DNA of 64,000 nucleotides from Streptomyces sp. NBC_00285 (GTDB lineage Bacteria; Actinomycetota; Actinomycetes; Streptomycetales; Streptomycetaceae): contig NZ_CP108055.1 in NCBI RefSeq assembly GCF_036174265.1, positions 3,782,001 through 3,846,000 of the forward strand. Reading direction: 5' to 3'. The notes beneath the pieces were generated by a model. That model was not told the DNA's origin and ran no database searches. It was given only the letters and a program-made list of their open reading frames with translations. The translations under genes were made by a program, and so were the position numbers. Below, one piece after another: positions 25,798 to 35,362 of this stretch (positions within the stretch are counted from its first letter, which is position 1; each line of letters begins with the position of its first letter).

Positions 25798-28200
25798 GTG
25801 AGACGTTCCCCCCGAAGATCGGCCGCCGCCGCCTCCCTGGTCGCCGCCGCCTCGCTGCTCGCCGTAGGCATCCAGTCGGTCCCCGCGACTGCGAAGCCCG
25901 CGGCCCCCCACCCCAGCCCCCTGCGCACCGGAGGCCAGGAGGCGAAGGTCACCCCGGCCCAGCGTGCCGCGCTGCTCAAGAGCGCGACCGGCAGGACCAC
26001 GGCGACCGCCCGGTCCCTCGGCCTCGGCGCCAAGGAGAAACTGGTCGTCAAGGACGTCGTCAAGGACAACGACGGCACCGTTCACACCCGTTACGAGCGG
26101 ACCTTCGCCGGTCTGCCCGTCCTCGGCGGCGACCTGGTCGTACACACACCCCCGGCCTCGCTGGCCGCCGGCACCGTGAGCACGACCTTCAACAACAACC
26201 GCCGTACCGTCTCGGTCAAGTCCACGACCGCCACGTTCGGCAAGGCGGCCGCCGAGACGAAGGCGCTCAGCACCGCCAAGGCGCTCGACGCCGAGAAGCC
26301 GGCCGCGCAGAGCCCCCGCAAGGTGATCTGGGCCGGCACCGGCACACCGAAGCTCGCCTGGGAGACGGTGGTCTCCGGATTCCAGGACGACGGCACGCCC
26401 AGCAAGCTGCACGTCATCACCGACGCCACGACCGGCGCCGAACTCTCCCGCTTCGAGGGCATCGAGACCGGCACCGGCAACAGCCAGTACAGCGGCACGG
26501 TCAGCATGAACACCACGTTGTCCGGCTCGACGTACCAGCTGTACGACACCACGCGCGGCGGCCACAAGACGTACAGCCTCAACAACGGCACGTCGGGCAC
26601 CGGCACGCTGATGACGGACGCCGACGACGTCTGGGGCACCGGTGCCGGCTCCAACACCCAGACCGCCGGTGTCGACGCCCACTACGGCGCCCAGACCACC
26701 TGGGACTTCTACAAGAACACCTTCGGCCGCAGCGGCATCAAGAACGACGGAGTCGCCGCCTACAGCCGCGTCCACTACAGCTCGGCGTACGTCAACGCCT
26801 TCTGGGACGACACCTGCTTCTGCATGACGTACGGCGACGGCACCAGCAGCACCCACGCGCTGACCTCGCTGGACGTGGCCGGCCACGAGATGAGCCACGG
26901 CGTCACCTCCAACACCGCCGGGCTCGACTACACCGGTGAGTCGGGCGGCTTGAACGAGGCGACCTCCGACATCTTCGGCACCGGTGTGGAGTTCTACGCC
27001 AACAACTCCACCGACGTCGGCGACTACCTCATCGGCGAGAAGATCGACATCAACGGCGACGGCACGCCGCTGCGTTACATGGACAAGCCGAGCAAGGACG
27101 GCGGCTCCGCGGACAGTTGGTACTCGGGCGTCGGCAACCTCGACGTGCACTACTCCTCGGGCCCGGCGAACCACATGTTCTACCTGCTGTCCGAGGGCAG
27201 CGGCACCAAGGTCATCAACGGCACGTCGTACACCAGCACCACCTCCGACGGGGTCGCCGTCGCGGGCATCGGCCGGGCCGCCGCCCTGCAGATCTGGTAC
27301 AAGGCGCTGACGACGTACATGACGTCCAGCACCAACTACGCCGGAGCCCGCACCGCCGCGCTGAGCGCCGCCGCGTCGCTGTACGGCTCCAGCTCCGCCC
27401 AGTACGCCGGGGTCGGCAACGCCTTCGCGGGCATCAACGTCGGCAGCCACATCACCGTGCCGTCGACCGGCGTGACGGTGACCAACCCGGGCAGCCAGTC
27501 CGCCACCGTCGGTACGGCCGTCAGCCTGCAGGTCAGCGCGAGCTCGACCAACAGCGGCACACTGACGTACGCCGCGACCGGTCTGCCCACCGGCCTGTCG
27601 ATCAGCAGCTCCACGGGCGTGATATCCGGCACCCCGACCACGGCCGGCAGCTACAGCACCACGGTCACGGTCACCGACAGCACGGGAGCCACCGGCACGG
27701 CGGCCTTCACCTGGACGGTCAGCTCGTCCGGCGGTGGCGGCACCTGCACCTCCACGCAGCTGCTCGGCAACCAGGGCTTCGAGTCGGGCAACACGACCTG
27801 GACCGCGTCCAGCGGAGTCATCACCAACTCCAGCAGCCAGGCCGCCCGCACCGGCTCGTACAAGGCCTGGCTGGACGGCTACGGCTCCACCCACACCGAC
27901 ACGCTCTCCCAGTCGGTGACCGTCCCGAGCGGCTGCACGGCGACGACGTTCACCTTCTACCTGCACGTCGACACGGCGGAGACCACCACCAGCACCCAGT
28001 ACGACAAGCTGACGGTCACCGCCGGTTCGACGACCCTGGCCACGTACTCCAACCTCAACGCGGCCAGCGGCTACGTCCAGAAGTCCTTCAGCCTGTCGGC
28101 CTTCGCGGGGACCACGGTCGCCCTGAAGTTCTCCGGCGTCGAGGACTCCTCGCTCCAGACGAGCTTCGTGATCGACGACACCGCGGTCACCACCGGCTGA
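25798..28200 (+). CDS. Secreted M4-family (thermolysin-like) metalloprotease with Ig-like and C-terminal beta domains
   Basis: An 800-residue exported zinc protease. A signal peptide (about 1-32, ending VPATAKPA) is followed by FTP and PepSY propeptide regions (about 50-205), the M4 catalytic domain with HEMSH at 363-367 and the third ligand Glu387 in GGLNEATSDIFG, and the M4 C-terminal domain with the active-site-type VHYSSGPANHMFYLL. After about residue 505 comes a putative Ig domain (VTNPGSQSATVGTAVSLQV), then a Gly-rich linker and a C-terminal jelly-roll-like domain (LLGNQGFESGNTTW) of the kind that binds surfaces or sugars. The GTG start follows AGGAG. The gene is monocistronic. Confidence 0.93.
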   Translation: MRRSPRRSAAAASLVAAASLLAVGIQSVPATAKPAAPHPSPLRTGGQEAKVTPAQRAALLKSATGRTTATARSLGLGAKEKLVVKDVVKDNDGTVHTRYERTFAGLPVLGGDLVVHTPPASLAAGTVSTTFNNNRRTVSVKSTTATFGKAAAETKALSTAKALDAEKPAAQSPRKVIWAGTGTPKLAWETVVSGFQDDGTPSKLHVITDATTGAELSRFEGIETGTGNSQYSGTVSMNTTLSGSTYQLYDTTRGGHKTYSLNNGTSGTGTLMTDADDVWGTGAGSNTQTAGVDAHYGAQTTWDFYKNTFGRSGIKNDGVAAYSRVHYSSAYVNAFWDDTCFCMTYGDGTSSTHALTSLDVAGHEMSHGVTSNTAGLDYTGESGGLNEATSDIFGTGVEFYANNSTDVGDYLIGEKIDINGDGTPLRYMDKPSKDGGSADSWYSGVGNLDVHYSSGPANHMFYLLSEGSGTKVINGTSYTSTTSDGVAVAGIGRAAALQIWYKALTTYMTSSTNYAGARTAALSAAASLYGSSSAQYAGVGNAFAGINVGSHITVPSTGVTVTNPGSQSATVGTAVSLQVSASSTNSGTLTYAATGLPTGLSISSSTGVISGTPTTAGSYSTTVTVTDSTGATGTAAFTWTVSSSGGGGTCTSTQLLGNQGFESGNTTWTASSGVITNSSSQAARTGSYKAWLDGYGSTHTDTLSQSVTVPSGCTATTFTFYLHVDTAETTTSTQYDKLTVTAGSTTLATYSNLNAASGYVQKSFSLSAFAGTTVALKFSGVEDSSLQTSFVIDDTAVTTG

Positions 28201-28232
28201 GCCACGGGGGAATCGCAGGGGCGGGTCGGAGG

Positions 28233-29081
28233 TCAGTCCTCCGGCTCGCCCTTCATCGCTTCCTCCATGGCGAGGAGCTCCTCGTTGGGTACGGCCCCGC
28301 CGAACCGCCGGTCCCGGGACGCGAACTCGATGCACGCCCGCCACAGGTCACGGCGGTCGAAGTCGGGCCACAGGACGTCCTGGAAGACCATCTCGGCGTA
28401 GGCGCTCTGCCAGAGCAGGTAGTTGGAGGTGCGCTGCTCGCCGCTGGGCCGCAGGAAGAGGTCCACGTCGGGCATGTCCGGGTAGTACAGGTACTTCGCG
28501 AGGGTCTTCTCGTTGACCTTGGACGGGTCCAGCCGGCCCGCCTTCACGTCCTCGGCGAGGGCCTGCGCCGCGTCGGCGATCTCGGCCCGGCCGCCGTAGT
28601 TCATGCAGAAGTACAGGGTGAGCTTGTCGTTGTCCTTGGTCTGCTCCTGGGCGACCTGGAGCTCCTTGGCAACGGACTTCCACAGCTTGGGCATCCGGCC
28701 CACCCAGCGCACCCGGATGCCGAGCGCGTCGAGCTGGTCGCGGCTCTTGCGGATGAAGTCGCGGTTGAAGTTCATGAGGAAGCGGACCTCGTCGGGCGAG
28801 CGCTTCCAGTTCTCGGTGGAGAAGGCGTACAGCGAGATGTTGCGCACGCCCATCTCGACCGCGCCCTGGAGCACGTCGAGGACCTGCTCGGCGCCGACCT
28901 TGTGCCCCTCGGTGCGCGGCAGCCCGCGCTGCTTGGCCCAGCGGCCGTTGCCGTCCATGACGATCGCCACATGCTCGGGGATCAGCTCACCGGGCAGCTT
29001 CGGTGCGCGAGCGCCGGACGGATGCGGCTCCGGCTTCCTGTACTCGCGCCGCCGGCGCCCCAGGATCCCGTTTACGACCAT
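28233..29081 (-). CDS. uppS: Isoprenyl transferase (undecaprenyl diphosphate synthase family)
   Basis: A 282-residue cis-prenyltransferase that extends farnesyl-type diphosphates with isopentenyl diphosphate for the cell-wall lipid carrier. Asp43 in [16 protein letters not shown] is the catalytic residue; [26 protein letters not shown] and [15 protein letters not shown] are the other conserved regions. An N-terminal extension of about 35 basic residues precedes the core. It is 19 bp downstream of recO on the same strand, so the two probably share a transcript. Confidence 0.93.
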   Translation of the reverse strand: MVVNGILGRRRREYRKPEPHPSGARAPKLPGELIPEHVAIVMDGNGRWAKQRGLPRTEGHKVGAEQVLDVLQGAVEMGVRNISLYAFSTENWKRSPDEVRFLMNFNRDFIRKSRDQLDALGIRVRWVGRMPKLWKSVAKELQVAQEQTKDNDKLTLYFCMNYGGRAEIADAAQALAEDVKAGRLDPSKVNEKTLAKYLYYPDMPDVDLFLRPSGEQRTSNYLLWQSAYAEMVFQDVLWPDFDRRDLWRACIEFASRDRRFGGAVPNEELLAMEEAMKGEPED

Positions 29082-29100
29082 GGTGACTCTCGTCTCCCTC

Positions 29101-29853
29101 TCAGGGTTGCTTCTCTACGTAACGCAGGGATCTGAGCCCGCGTTCCAGATGCCAGTGCAGGTAGGCGGACACCAGCCCGCTGCCCTCCCGGACGTGCCGC
29201 GGCTCACTCGCGTCCGCGGTCTCCCAGTCTCCCGTAAGCAGCGCGGCGAGGAGTTCCAGGGTCTGCGGCGACGGTACGACGCTGCCGGGCACCCGGCAGT
29301 CCACGCACACCGAGCCTCCGGCGGCCACGGAGAAGAAACGGTTCGGGCCGGGCATGCCGCACTTCGCGCAGTCGCTGAAGCTGGGGGCGTAGCCGTTGAC
29401 GGCGAGGGAGCGCAGCAGGAAGGCGTCGAGCACGAGGTGCGACGCGTGCTCACCCCGGGCGAGGGTCCGCAGCGCCCCGACGAGCAGCAGATACTGCTGC
29501 ACGGCCGGCTCACCCTCGTGGTCCGTGAACCGCTCGGCGGTCTCCAGCATGGCCGTCCCGGCGGTGTACCGCGCGTAGTCGGAGACGATCCCGCCACCGT
29601 ACGGAGCGATGGTCTCGCTCTGCGTGCACAACGGCAGCCCACGCCCGATCAGCTCGCTCCCCCGCGCGAAGAACTGCACGTCGACATGCGAGAACGGCTC
29701 CAGCCGCGCCCCGAACTTCGACTTCGTCCGCCGCACCCCCCGAGCCACCGCCCGCACCCGCCCGTGCCCACGGGTGAGCAACGTGATGATCCGGTCCGCT
29801 TCCCCGAGCTTCTGGGTGCGCAGCACGACCCCGTCATCGCGGAACAGGCTCAC
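29101..29853 (-). CDS. recO: DNA repair protein RecO
   Basis: A 250-residue recombination mediator of the RecFOR pathway that helps load RecA. The N-terminal OB fold ([20 protein letters not shown]) is followed by a helical domain and a four-Cys zinc site, [13 protein letters not shown] with CVDC. The GTG at 29853 is the start of the complete protein. Directly upstream lies a second, diverged copy of the first 23 codons (start ATG 29981) in a 43-codon frame that ends in TGA overlapping this GTG (GTGA), so translation of recO is probably coupled to that short frame. uppS follows. Confidence 0.92.
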   Translation of the reverse strand: MSLFRDDGVVLRTQKLGEADRIITLLTRGHGRVRAVARGVRRTKSKFGARLEPFSHVDVQFFARGSELIGRGLPLCTQSETIAPYGGGIVSDYARYTAGTAMLETAERFTDHEGEPAVQQYLLLVGALRTLARGEHASHLVLDAFLLRSLAVNGYAPSFSDCAKCGMPGPNRFFSVAAGGSVCVDCRVPGSVVPSPQTLELLAALLTGDWETADASEPRHVREGSGLVSAYLHWHLERGLRSLRYVEKQP

Positions 29854-29981
29854 CGCGCACCCCCACGAGAACCCGGCCGGGGCTCCGGGGGCCGCCCCCC
29901 GGGGCAGCACAGCATGATCCGGTCCGCCTCACCCTGCTTCTGGCTGCGCAGCACGATGCCGTCGTCGCGGAACAGACTCAT
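29850..29981 (-). CDS. Short frame carrying a duplicated RecO N-terminus
   Basis: This 43-residue frame starts MSLFRDDGIVLRSQKQGEAD and matches the first 23 codons of recO with a few substitutions (V9I, T13S, L16Q), then runs into a Gly/Pro/Arg-rich tail coded by G/C-rich spacer DNA. Its TGA overlaps the GTG start of recO. It looks like a partial tandem duplication in which the upstream copy keeps the ancestral ATG and leader and now acts as an upstream coupled frame. Whether a stable peptide is made is unknown. Confidence 0.6.
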   Translation of the reverse strand: MSLFRDDGIVLRSQKQGEADRIMLCCPGGRPPEPRPGSRGGAR

Positions 29982-30170
29982 GGGGTCCATTGTCGCCTAC
30001 GCGGGAACCGGGGTGGCCGGTGTCCGTGGTCGTGGTCGGCTTGCGCGGCCGGGGGGATCACGGCGGAGGCGCAGGGTGCGAGGGACCCGGCGGCCCGCCG
30101 GCCACCGCTCAGGACGGCCGGGAACGGCAGGGGCACCCCCAAAGGCCATGGGGCCTACGGAGTCGGCGAC

Positions 30171-30184
30171 CGGGGGTAAACCCC
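30171..30184. repeat. Short inverted repeat upstream of the secreted hydrolase
   Basis: GGGGGTAAACCCCC forms a 5-bp G/C stem around a 4-base centre, 62 bp before the hydrolase start. It may be a regulatory site. The rest of the 264-bp gap between 29982 and 30245 is very G/C-rich and shows no gene. Confidence 0.35.
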
Positions 30185-30245
30185 CTTACAGACAAGGCAG
30201 TTGGCCGGATGGGTTGGGCGCGTGGGCTCCGCCAGGCTCATGGTC

Positions 30246-31736
30246 ATGAAGCAGACGACGAAAAGCCTCGCCCTGATCGCCGCCGCCTCGGGCATCGCCT
30301 TCGGGGCCCTGACCCCGCTGTCCGCCTCCGCCTCCGCCTCCCCCTCCGGGCCGACGGCGCTGAAATGGACCACGTGTGAGGGCAGCGGTCTCGATCCGCG
30401 TCAGCAGTGCGCGACCGTCGCCGTGCCCATGGACTACGCCGACCCGGACGGCCGGAAGATCGAGATCGCCGTCTCCCGAATTCCCGGCGAGAATCCGGCA
30501 GCCCGGCGCGGTGCCCTGCTGCTGATCCCCGGAGGACCCGGCGGTGACAGCATGAACGATCCGTCGAAGAAGGGGCAGAAGCTGCCGCAGTCCGTGCGGG
30601 ACGCCTACGACCTGATCGGGTTCGCGCCGCGCGGCATGGCGCCCTCCACGGCCGTCGACTGCGGGCTCGAACAGCGGGACCTGGCCCGGACGACCCTGCT
30701 GCCCTGGCCCGCCCCGGACGGATCCGTCGACGCGAACATGGCCGCGGGCAAGCGCATCGCCGACGCCTGCGCACGCAACAGCGGCGAGCTCATCCGTCAC
30801 ATCAGCACCCTCAACGAGGCCCGCGACCTGGACCGCGTCCGAGCCGCGCTCGGCGAGCGCAAGGTGTCCGCGTGGGGCGTGTCCTACGGCACCTACGTGG
30901 GCGCCGCCTACCTCCAGTTGTTCCCGCAGCGCACCGACCGTTTCGTCCTGGACAGCAACGACCGCCCGGACCCGGTCCTGGCGGAACGCGCGTGGCTCGC
31001 CGCGTTCGAGCGGGGTGCCGAGGACAACTTCCCGGAGTTCGCCAAGTGGGCGTCCGCGCCCGGCAATCCGGACCGCCTCGCCGACAGCGCCGCCGAGGTC
31101 CGCCCGCTCTTCCTGCACCTCGCTGCCCGTCTCGACCGCGAGCCGATCCCGTGGCCGGGCGCCAACCCGGCGGAGCTGAACGGCAACGTCCTGCGCCAGT
31201 CGATGCTCGACTCCTTCTACGACCCGGACGACTACCCGGCCCTCGCCAAGCTGATCCTCGCCGCACAGAAGGGCACGGTGCCGCCCGCTCCGGCGGGACC
31301 GCCCGAGGCCGTCCTCCAGAACGTCACCGCGGTCGGCGCCGCCACCATCTGCAACGACGTCGACTGGCCGAGCGACCCGGAGATCTACCGCAAGGGCGTG
31401 GCCGAGAGCCGCGCGAAGTACCCGCTGACCGGGGGCATGCCGAGGAACGCGATGCCGTGCACCGCCTGGCCGTGGGAGCCGAGGGAGGCGCCGGTGCACG
31501 TCACCGACCGCGGCCCGTCCAACGTCCTGCTCGTGCAGAACGCACGGGACGTCGCCACCCCCCTCAGCGGTGCCCTGAAGCTCCGCGAGGCCCTCGGCCG
31601 GCGTGCCGTCATGGTCACCAACGACTCCACCGGCCACGACGCCTACCTCGACAACGGCACGGCATGCGGCGACGCGACGGTGTCCCGCTTCCTGGCCACG
31701 GGCAAGCGGCCCGGCGAGGACGTCCACTGTTCCTGA
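30246..31736 (+). CDS. Secreted alpha/beta hydrolase (tripeptidyl aminopeptidase-like)
   Basis: A 496-residue exported enzyme of the Streptomyces TAP/SlpD/SlpE group. The signal peptide is MKQTTKSLALIAAASGIAF...SASASA (about 28 residues). IPGGPGGD forms the oxyanion region, the nucleophile is Ser213 in GVSYGTY, and Asp435 (NARDVATPL) and His464 (STGHDAYL) complete the triad. The C-terminal TAP-like domain with several Cys (CNDVDWP, CTAWPW, CGDATV) is typical. The ATG at 30240 two codons upstream is also possible. Likely role: release of peptides from extracellular proteins for nutrition or during development. Confidence 0.88.
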   Translation: MKQTTKSLALIAAASGIAFGALTPLSASASASPSGPTALKWTTCEGSGLDPRQQCATVAVPMDYADPDGRKIEIAVSRIPGENPAARRGALLLIPGGPGGDSMNDPSKKGQKLPQSVRDAYDLIGFAPRGMAPSTAVDCGLEQRDLARTTLLPWPAPDGSVDANMAAGKRIADACARNSGELIRHISTLNEARDLDRVRAALGERKVSAWGVSYGTYVGAAYLQLFPQRTDRFVLDSNDRPDPVLAERAWLAAFERGAEDNFPEFAKWASAPGNPDRLADSAAEVRPLFLHLAARLDREPIPWPGANPAELNGNVLRQSMLDSFYDPDDYPALAKLILAAQKGTVPPAPAGPPEAVLQNVTAVGAATICNDVDWPSDPEIYRKGVAESRAKYPLTGGMPRNAMPCTAWPWEPREAPVHVTDRGPSNVLLVQNARDVATPLSGALKLREALGRRAVMVTNDSTGHDAYLDNGTACGDATVSRFLATGKRPGEDVHCS

Positions 31737-31838
31737 CCAAGGCTCCAACTACGCCTGTACGAGGAATAGTTGATCGGTAGGATTCAGCGGTCGGCGATCA
31801 TCTGACCGGCGTTGCCGGGTCGAACGAAACGGACGGAC

Positions 31839-33056
31839 ATGGCTGCGTGCTCCACCCGGGCGGCCTCCCCCGCCGATCTGGCCCGGCTGTGCTCTCTGCT
31901 GGCCGACACCTGTGAGCCGACCGCCGTTCCCCCCGAAGCGCTCCTCACCACCGCCCTCGACCTCGATCTGGTCCGGGTGGCCGAGTCCGAGGGCGAGCTG
32001 GTGGGGTGCGTCACCGCCGAAGTGCCCTCGCCGGGGCACGCGCGGCTGTCGGTGATCGCGGTCCGGGACGGGCATCGCCGACGGGGCGTGGCCAGGCAGC
32101 TCCTGACCGAGACGGTGAAGGAACTTTCCCGGAGACAGGCCGAGCCGCCGCTGATATCCGCCCTCGCGAGGACCGAGCAACTGGCGCTGATGCACCTCCT
32201 GTTGGCCTGCGGGTTCATCGGAACCCGGGTCATGCGCGCCGACGGCCCGGGCGGCGCTCCGCACCTGCACTACCAGTACAAGTCCCGGGTGGAGTACATC
32301 GATCCGGACTCCAGGCACCTCGTCCCCGCCGCCGACCGGAGACAGCTCATGGAGTCCCTGTCGCCCTCCGGCCACGCGGTCACCGCACTGGTCACCCTGG
32401 GCGGCCAACCCGCCTTCGAGATCGCCCGGTTCGAGCAGGACGACCCCGCGACCCTGCAGTCCGGGGAGGCGGCGGCCGGCATCGCGTTCTCGGGTTCGAT
32501 ACTGGCCGCCATCACCTTCCTGCTGGGTTTCGCCTTCTCGTCGGCCCGCTTTCCCAATGACGTACGTCTGCTCCTCATCGGAGCGACGTTCAGCACCGTG
32601 CTCTCCCTGATCGTCTACGCGAGCGCGTCCGGCGAACTCGCACGGATCCGCTCGAACTCGTTCGGCAAGATCATGAAGTGGGGGAACGTGCTGTCCGAGT
32701 ACGGCGGCGTGCTCCCCTTCCTGATCTCGCTTCCCGTCACCTACGCACAGGCCAGCGGCGACCCCTGGTCGACCATGGTCCTGGCCGTCCTGCTCAGCGT
32801 GGCGATCGCCGTGTACGAGCGGTCCGAGTTCTCCATCGCCCACCGGTTCCGGCGCAGCCTGGTCGAGACCGCCCTCACGCTGTTCACCGCGGCCTCGCCC
32901 ACGGTCGGTGCGGCACTGGTGGCGGTGGACGCCACCAGCTGGCCGTGGACCATCGCCCTGACCGTGACGCTCGCGGTCCGGACCTGGCTGTATCTCTTCC
33001 GTCGCGGTGCGGAGGCCGACATCGCGGAGCGCCGTCAGTGGCAGCTCATCGACTAG
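31839..33056 (+). CDS. GNAT N-acetyltransferase domain fused to six membrane helices
   Basis: A 405-residue protein with an unusual layout. Residues 1-145 form a GNAT fold with the acetyl-CoA loop VRDGHRRRGVARQLL (76-90). After a linker with YIDPDSRHLVPAADRRQL come about six hydrophobic segments (roughly 213-235, 243-262, 286-303, 311-327, 341-365, 368-388). The ATG at 31839 follows GGACGGA. I do not recognise a characterised homologue; a membrane-tethered acetyltransferase is the simplest reading, with its catalytic domain inside. Its last 11 bp overlap the end of the oxidase gene on the opposite strand. Confidence 0.75.
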   Translation: MAACSTRAASPADLARLCSLLADTCEPTAVPPEALLTTALDLDLVRVAESEGELVGCVTAEVPSPGHARLSVIAVRDGHRRRGVARQLLTETVKELSRRQAEPPLISALARTEQLALMHLLLACGFIGTRVMRADGPGGAPHLHYQYKSRVEYIDPDSRHLVPAADRRQLMESLSPSGHAVTALVTLGGQPAFEIARFEQDDPATLQSGEAAAGIAFSGSILAAITFLLGFAFSSARFPNDVRLLLIGATFSTVLSLIVYASASGELARIRSNSFGKIMKWGNVLSEYGGVLPFLISLPVTYAQASGDPWSTMVLAVLLSVAIAVYERSEFSIAHRFRRSLVETALTLFTAASPTVGAALVAVDATSWPWTIALTVTLAVRTWLYLFRRGAEADIAERRQWQLID

Positions 33057-34008
33057 TGCCTGCGGCCGCCCGCACCCGCTCCACGATCTCGCGGGCGCAG
33101 CCCCAGGACAGCGTCACTCCGGCGCCGCCATGGCCGTAGTTGTGCAGCAGCAGTGTGTCCGCGTGCCACTCGTCCGTCAGGCGCACGCTGCCGCGGACCG
33201 GCCGCAGTCCCACCCGCTGCTCGATCACCCGGGCGCCCGCGAGCGACGGCTCGACCGCCGCACAGCGCCGGACGATCTCCCGGGCCGCATCCTCGTCGGG
33301 CCACAGCTCCCAGCCCCCCGGCTCGGCCGTGCCGCCCAGGACCACCGTGTCCGCGTGCGGGTAGATGTAGATGAGCTCCTCGGCACCGGGGGTGTCGTCG
33401 CAGAAGAAGGCTTCGATCCCGGGGTTCTCGATCACGACGAGCCGGCCGCGCAACGCGTCCACCGACGGGTCGTCCGCGAGGAACCGGGCTTCGGCGCCCG
33501 AGCAGTTGACGACCACCGGGGCCTCCGCGAGCGCCTCGTCGAGGGAGCCGTAGCGGTGCTGTCGAACAGAGCCGCCGGCCCGCTCCAGCCGTCGGAGGAG
33601 ATGGTCCAGATAGCGGGGCATGTCGACGAGCGGGGCCCGGTAGCGCCAGCCGGTGACGTATCCGTCCCGGAGGTCCTCCGGCGGGCATGGCAGCGCTCCG
33701 ACCACGCTGCCCCAGGCCGGCATCTCGCACGGGATGCGGGACTCGTGGGTGCCCTCCATGAGCCGGATGCCGGTGTCTGCGTCCGTGCTCAGCGCAGTCA
33801 GCTCGGCCAGGGTCTGCCGGCTCCAGCGGTCCACCGCGTCTCTCGGCTCGGCCAGATAGGGGTCCCACATCGCGCCCGCGGCCGCCGAGGTCGTGTCGCC
33901 CGGGAGCCGGTCGGTGTCCACCCGGACGTCCATTCCGGACTCCGCCAGGCACACCGCCGTGGTGAGCCCTGAAACTCCGGCACCGATCACCACCGCACTG
34001 GCGGACAC
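33046..34008 (-). CDS. FAD-dependent D-amino-acid oxidase
   Basis: A 320-residue flavoenzyme. The FAD-binding motif GAGVSGL is at residues 9-15, AAGAMWDPY and WEL-type substrate strands follow, and the C-terminal signature HNYGHGGAGVTLSWG is the classic DAO motif; VGLRPVR supplies the substrate-carboxylate Arg. It oxidises D-amino acids to keto acids, ammonia and hydrogen peroxide. The GTG at 34008 follows GAGGGTGAAGC. A longer frame upstream has no family sequence. It converges with, and overlaps by 11 bp, the GNAT fusion gene. Confidence 0.9.
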   Translation of the reverse strand: MSASAVVIGAGVSGLTTAVCLAESGMDVRVDTDRLPGDTTSAAAGAMWDPYLAEPRDAVDRWSRQTLAELTALSTDADTGIRLMEGTHESRIPCEMPAWGSVVGALPCPPEDLRDGYVTGWRYRAPLVDMPRYLDHLLRRLERAGGSVRQHRYGSLDEALAEAPVVVNCSGAEARFLADDPSVDALRGRLVVIENPGIEAFFCDDTPGAEELIYIYPHADTVVLGGTAEPGGWELWPDEDAAREIVRRCAAVEPSLAGARVIEQRVGLRPVRGSVRLTDEWHADTLLLHNYGHGGAGVTLSWGCAREIVERVRAAAGTSR

Positions 34009-34162
34009 CGCTTCACCCTCCGTCGTCCGGCACCGGACTTCGAGACTAACCGAACCGGCGTGAGCACGCCCGCCGGCCGCTCGGGGAGTGCACAACCGGT
34101 GCCATTTCCTCTGGACCATGGGCTGTTACCCAGGTGGGAAGGCATGCCCCACTGTTCGATCT

Positions 34163-35278
34163 CTACTGCGGGTGAGCGCACCTTCCGTACCGGCGGGCCA
34201 GCGCGTGGAACGCCTCCTTCGGTTCCCAGTGCCAGTCCGAACTCGGGTCGTCGGGGCGGTCCTTGATCGCCTTGGCGATGCCGTAGCTCGCCATGTCGAG
34301 GTCGTGGCGCGGGTCGCCGGGGCGGTGGAGGGCGTCGGCGGTGAGGAACTCGAAGGCCATCGCCGCGTAGAGGCCCATCGACTCGAAGACGTCCAGGAGT
34401 TGGGTGAGGTAGACGGCCTGGGTGTGCTCGCTGCGGACGACGTTCCCCTTGATCTCCGGCGGGTTCTTGTCGTAGTCGACGATGTCCCAGCCCATGCCGC
34501 CCGCCTCGGGGGCACCGACGAAGGTGCAGGTGCCGAACTCGGTGATGGCGACGGGCTTGCCCCAGCGCAGGTACTTCCTCAACTCGCGGACGTAGTCGCG
34601 GGGTTGGCGGAAGTAGGAGTAGTAGTCGATGCCGACCACGTCGAACAGGTTCCAGTCGACCCTGTCGTCCTGGGCGGCGGCGTAGCTCAGACGGCCGTGG
34701 AAGACCGAGCGGCCGATCCTGGCCGCCCTCGCGGTGAAGCGGTCCAGTTCGCGCTGCATCCGCACCGGGTCGTAGGTGCCTTTCATCAGGTTCTCGATAC
34801 GCTCCAAAGCCGTGTCCCCCGGCAGGATCCCGGGCACGAACAGCCAGAACTCGCAGCCCACGCTGAGCTCGACGCTCGCGCCCTGGCGGCGCAGCCGCTC
34901 CGCGAACCGGCCGCACTCCGCGAGGTGGTCGAGGATGTCCCCCGGCGGGACGTCCCCGAGGGTCGGCTGGAGCCATACGTGCAGCCCGCGTTCGGCCGCC
35001 TCGGCGGCGGTGGCGGTGAGGCGTTCGACGCCGTCACCGGTGACGTCGACGGTGTCGGCGTGCAGGTCGTCGCGAATGGCCCGGATGTCGCCGCGCATCC
35101 GGGCGGCGCTCCAGGCGGTGCCGGGCGTCTCGCCCGCGCCGACGGTGTAGACGACGCCGTGGCGCTTCAGCCCCCGCCCGGTCGCCTCCGCTCGGCCGGC
35201 CGGCAGCACCGCCGCCGCCCCCAGTGCCGCCGCTCCCGCCAGAAACTGTGCCCGGTTGATCCCCGTTGTCTTCTCCAT
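34163..35278 (-). CDS. Exported TIM-barrel protein, probable clan GH-A glycoside hydrolase
   Basis: A 371-residue protein with a Tat-like but degenerate signal (INRAQFLAGAAALGAAAVLPA; one Arg only). The mature part reads as a TIM barrel: GLHVWLQPTLGD, then SVGCEFWLFVPG with Glu143 in the position of a clan GH-A acid/base, DVVGIDYYSYF, and VAITEFGT with Glu247 as candidate nucleophile. I cannot place it in a numbered GH family. It is divergent from a class A beta-lactamase 84 bp away. The function given is inferred from the barrel and the two Glu residues. Confidence 0.65.
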   Translation of the reverse strand: MEKTTGINRAQFLAGAAALGAAAVLPAGRAEATGRGLKRHGVVYTVGAGETPGTAWSAARMRGDIRAIRDDLHADTVDVTGDGVERLTATAAEAAERGLHVWLQPTLGDVPPGDILDHLAECGRFAERLRRQGASVELSVGCEFWLFVPGILPGDTALERIENLMKGTYDPVRMQRELDRFTARAARIGRSVFHGRLSYAAAQDDRVDWNLFDVVGIDYYSYFRQPRDYVRELRKYLRWGKPVAITEFGTCTFVGAPEAGGMGWDIVDYDKNPPEIKGNVVRSEHTQAVYLTQLLDVFESMGLYAAMAFEFLTADALHRPGDPRHDLDMASYGIAKAIKDRPDDPSSDWHWEPKEAFHALARRYGRCAHPQ

Positions 35279-35362
35279 GCCGCCACTGTGTCGGCCGCGA
35301 GCGGGCCTGTCCGTCCGCCGATGGTCTACGGCGGTGCAACCAAGGGATGAGCCCCGACGTCG

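Noticed and set aside
25792..28344. An 850-codon minus-strand frame antisense to the secreted protease
   Set aside because: It is a shadow of the Thr/Ser-rich protease; G/R/A/V repeats with no recognisable fold.
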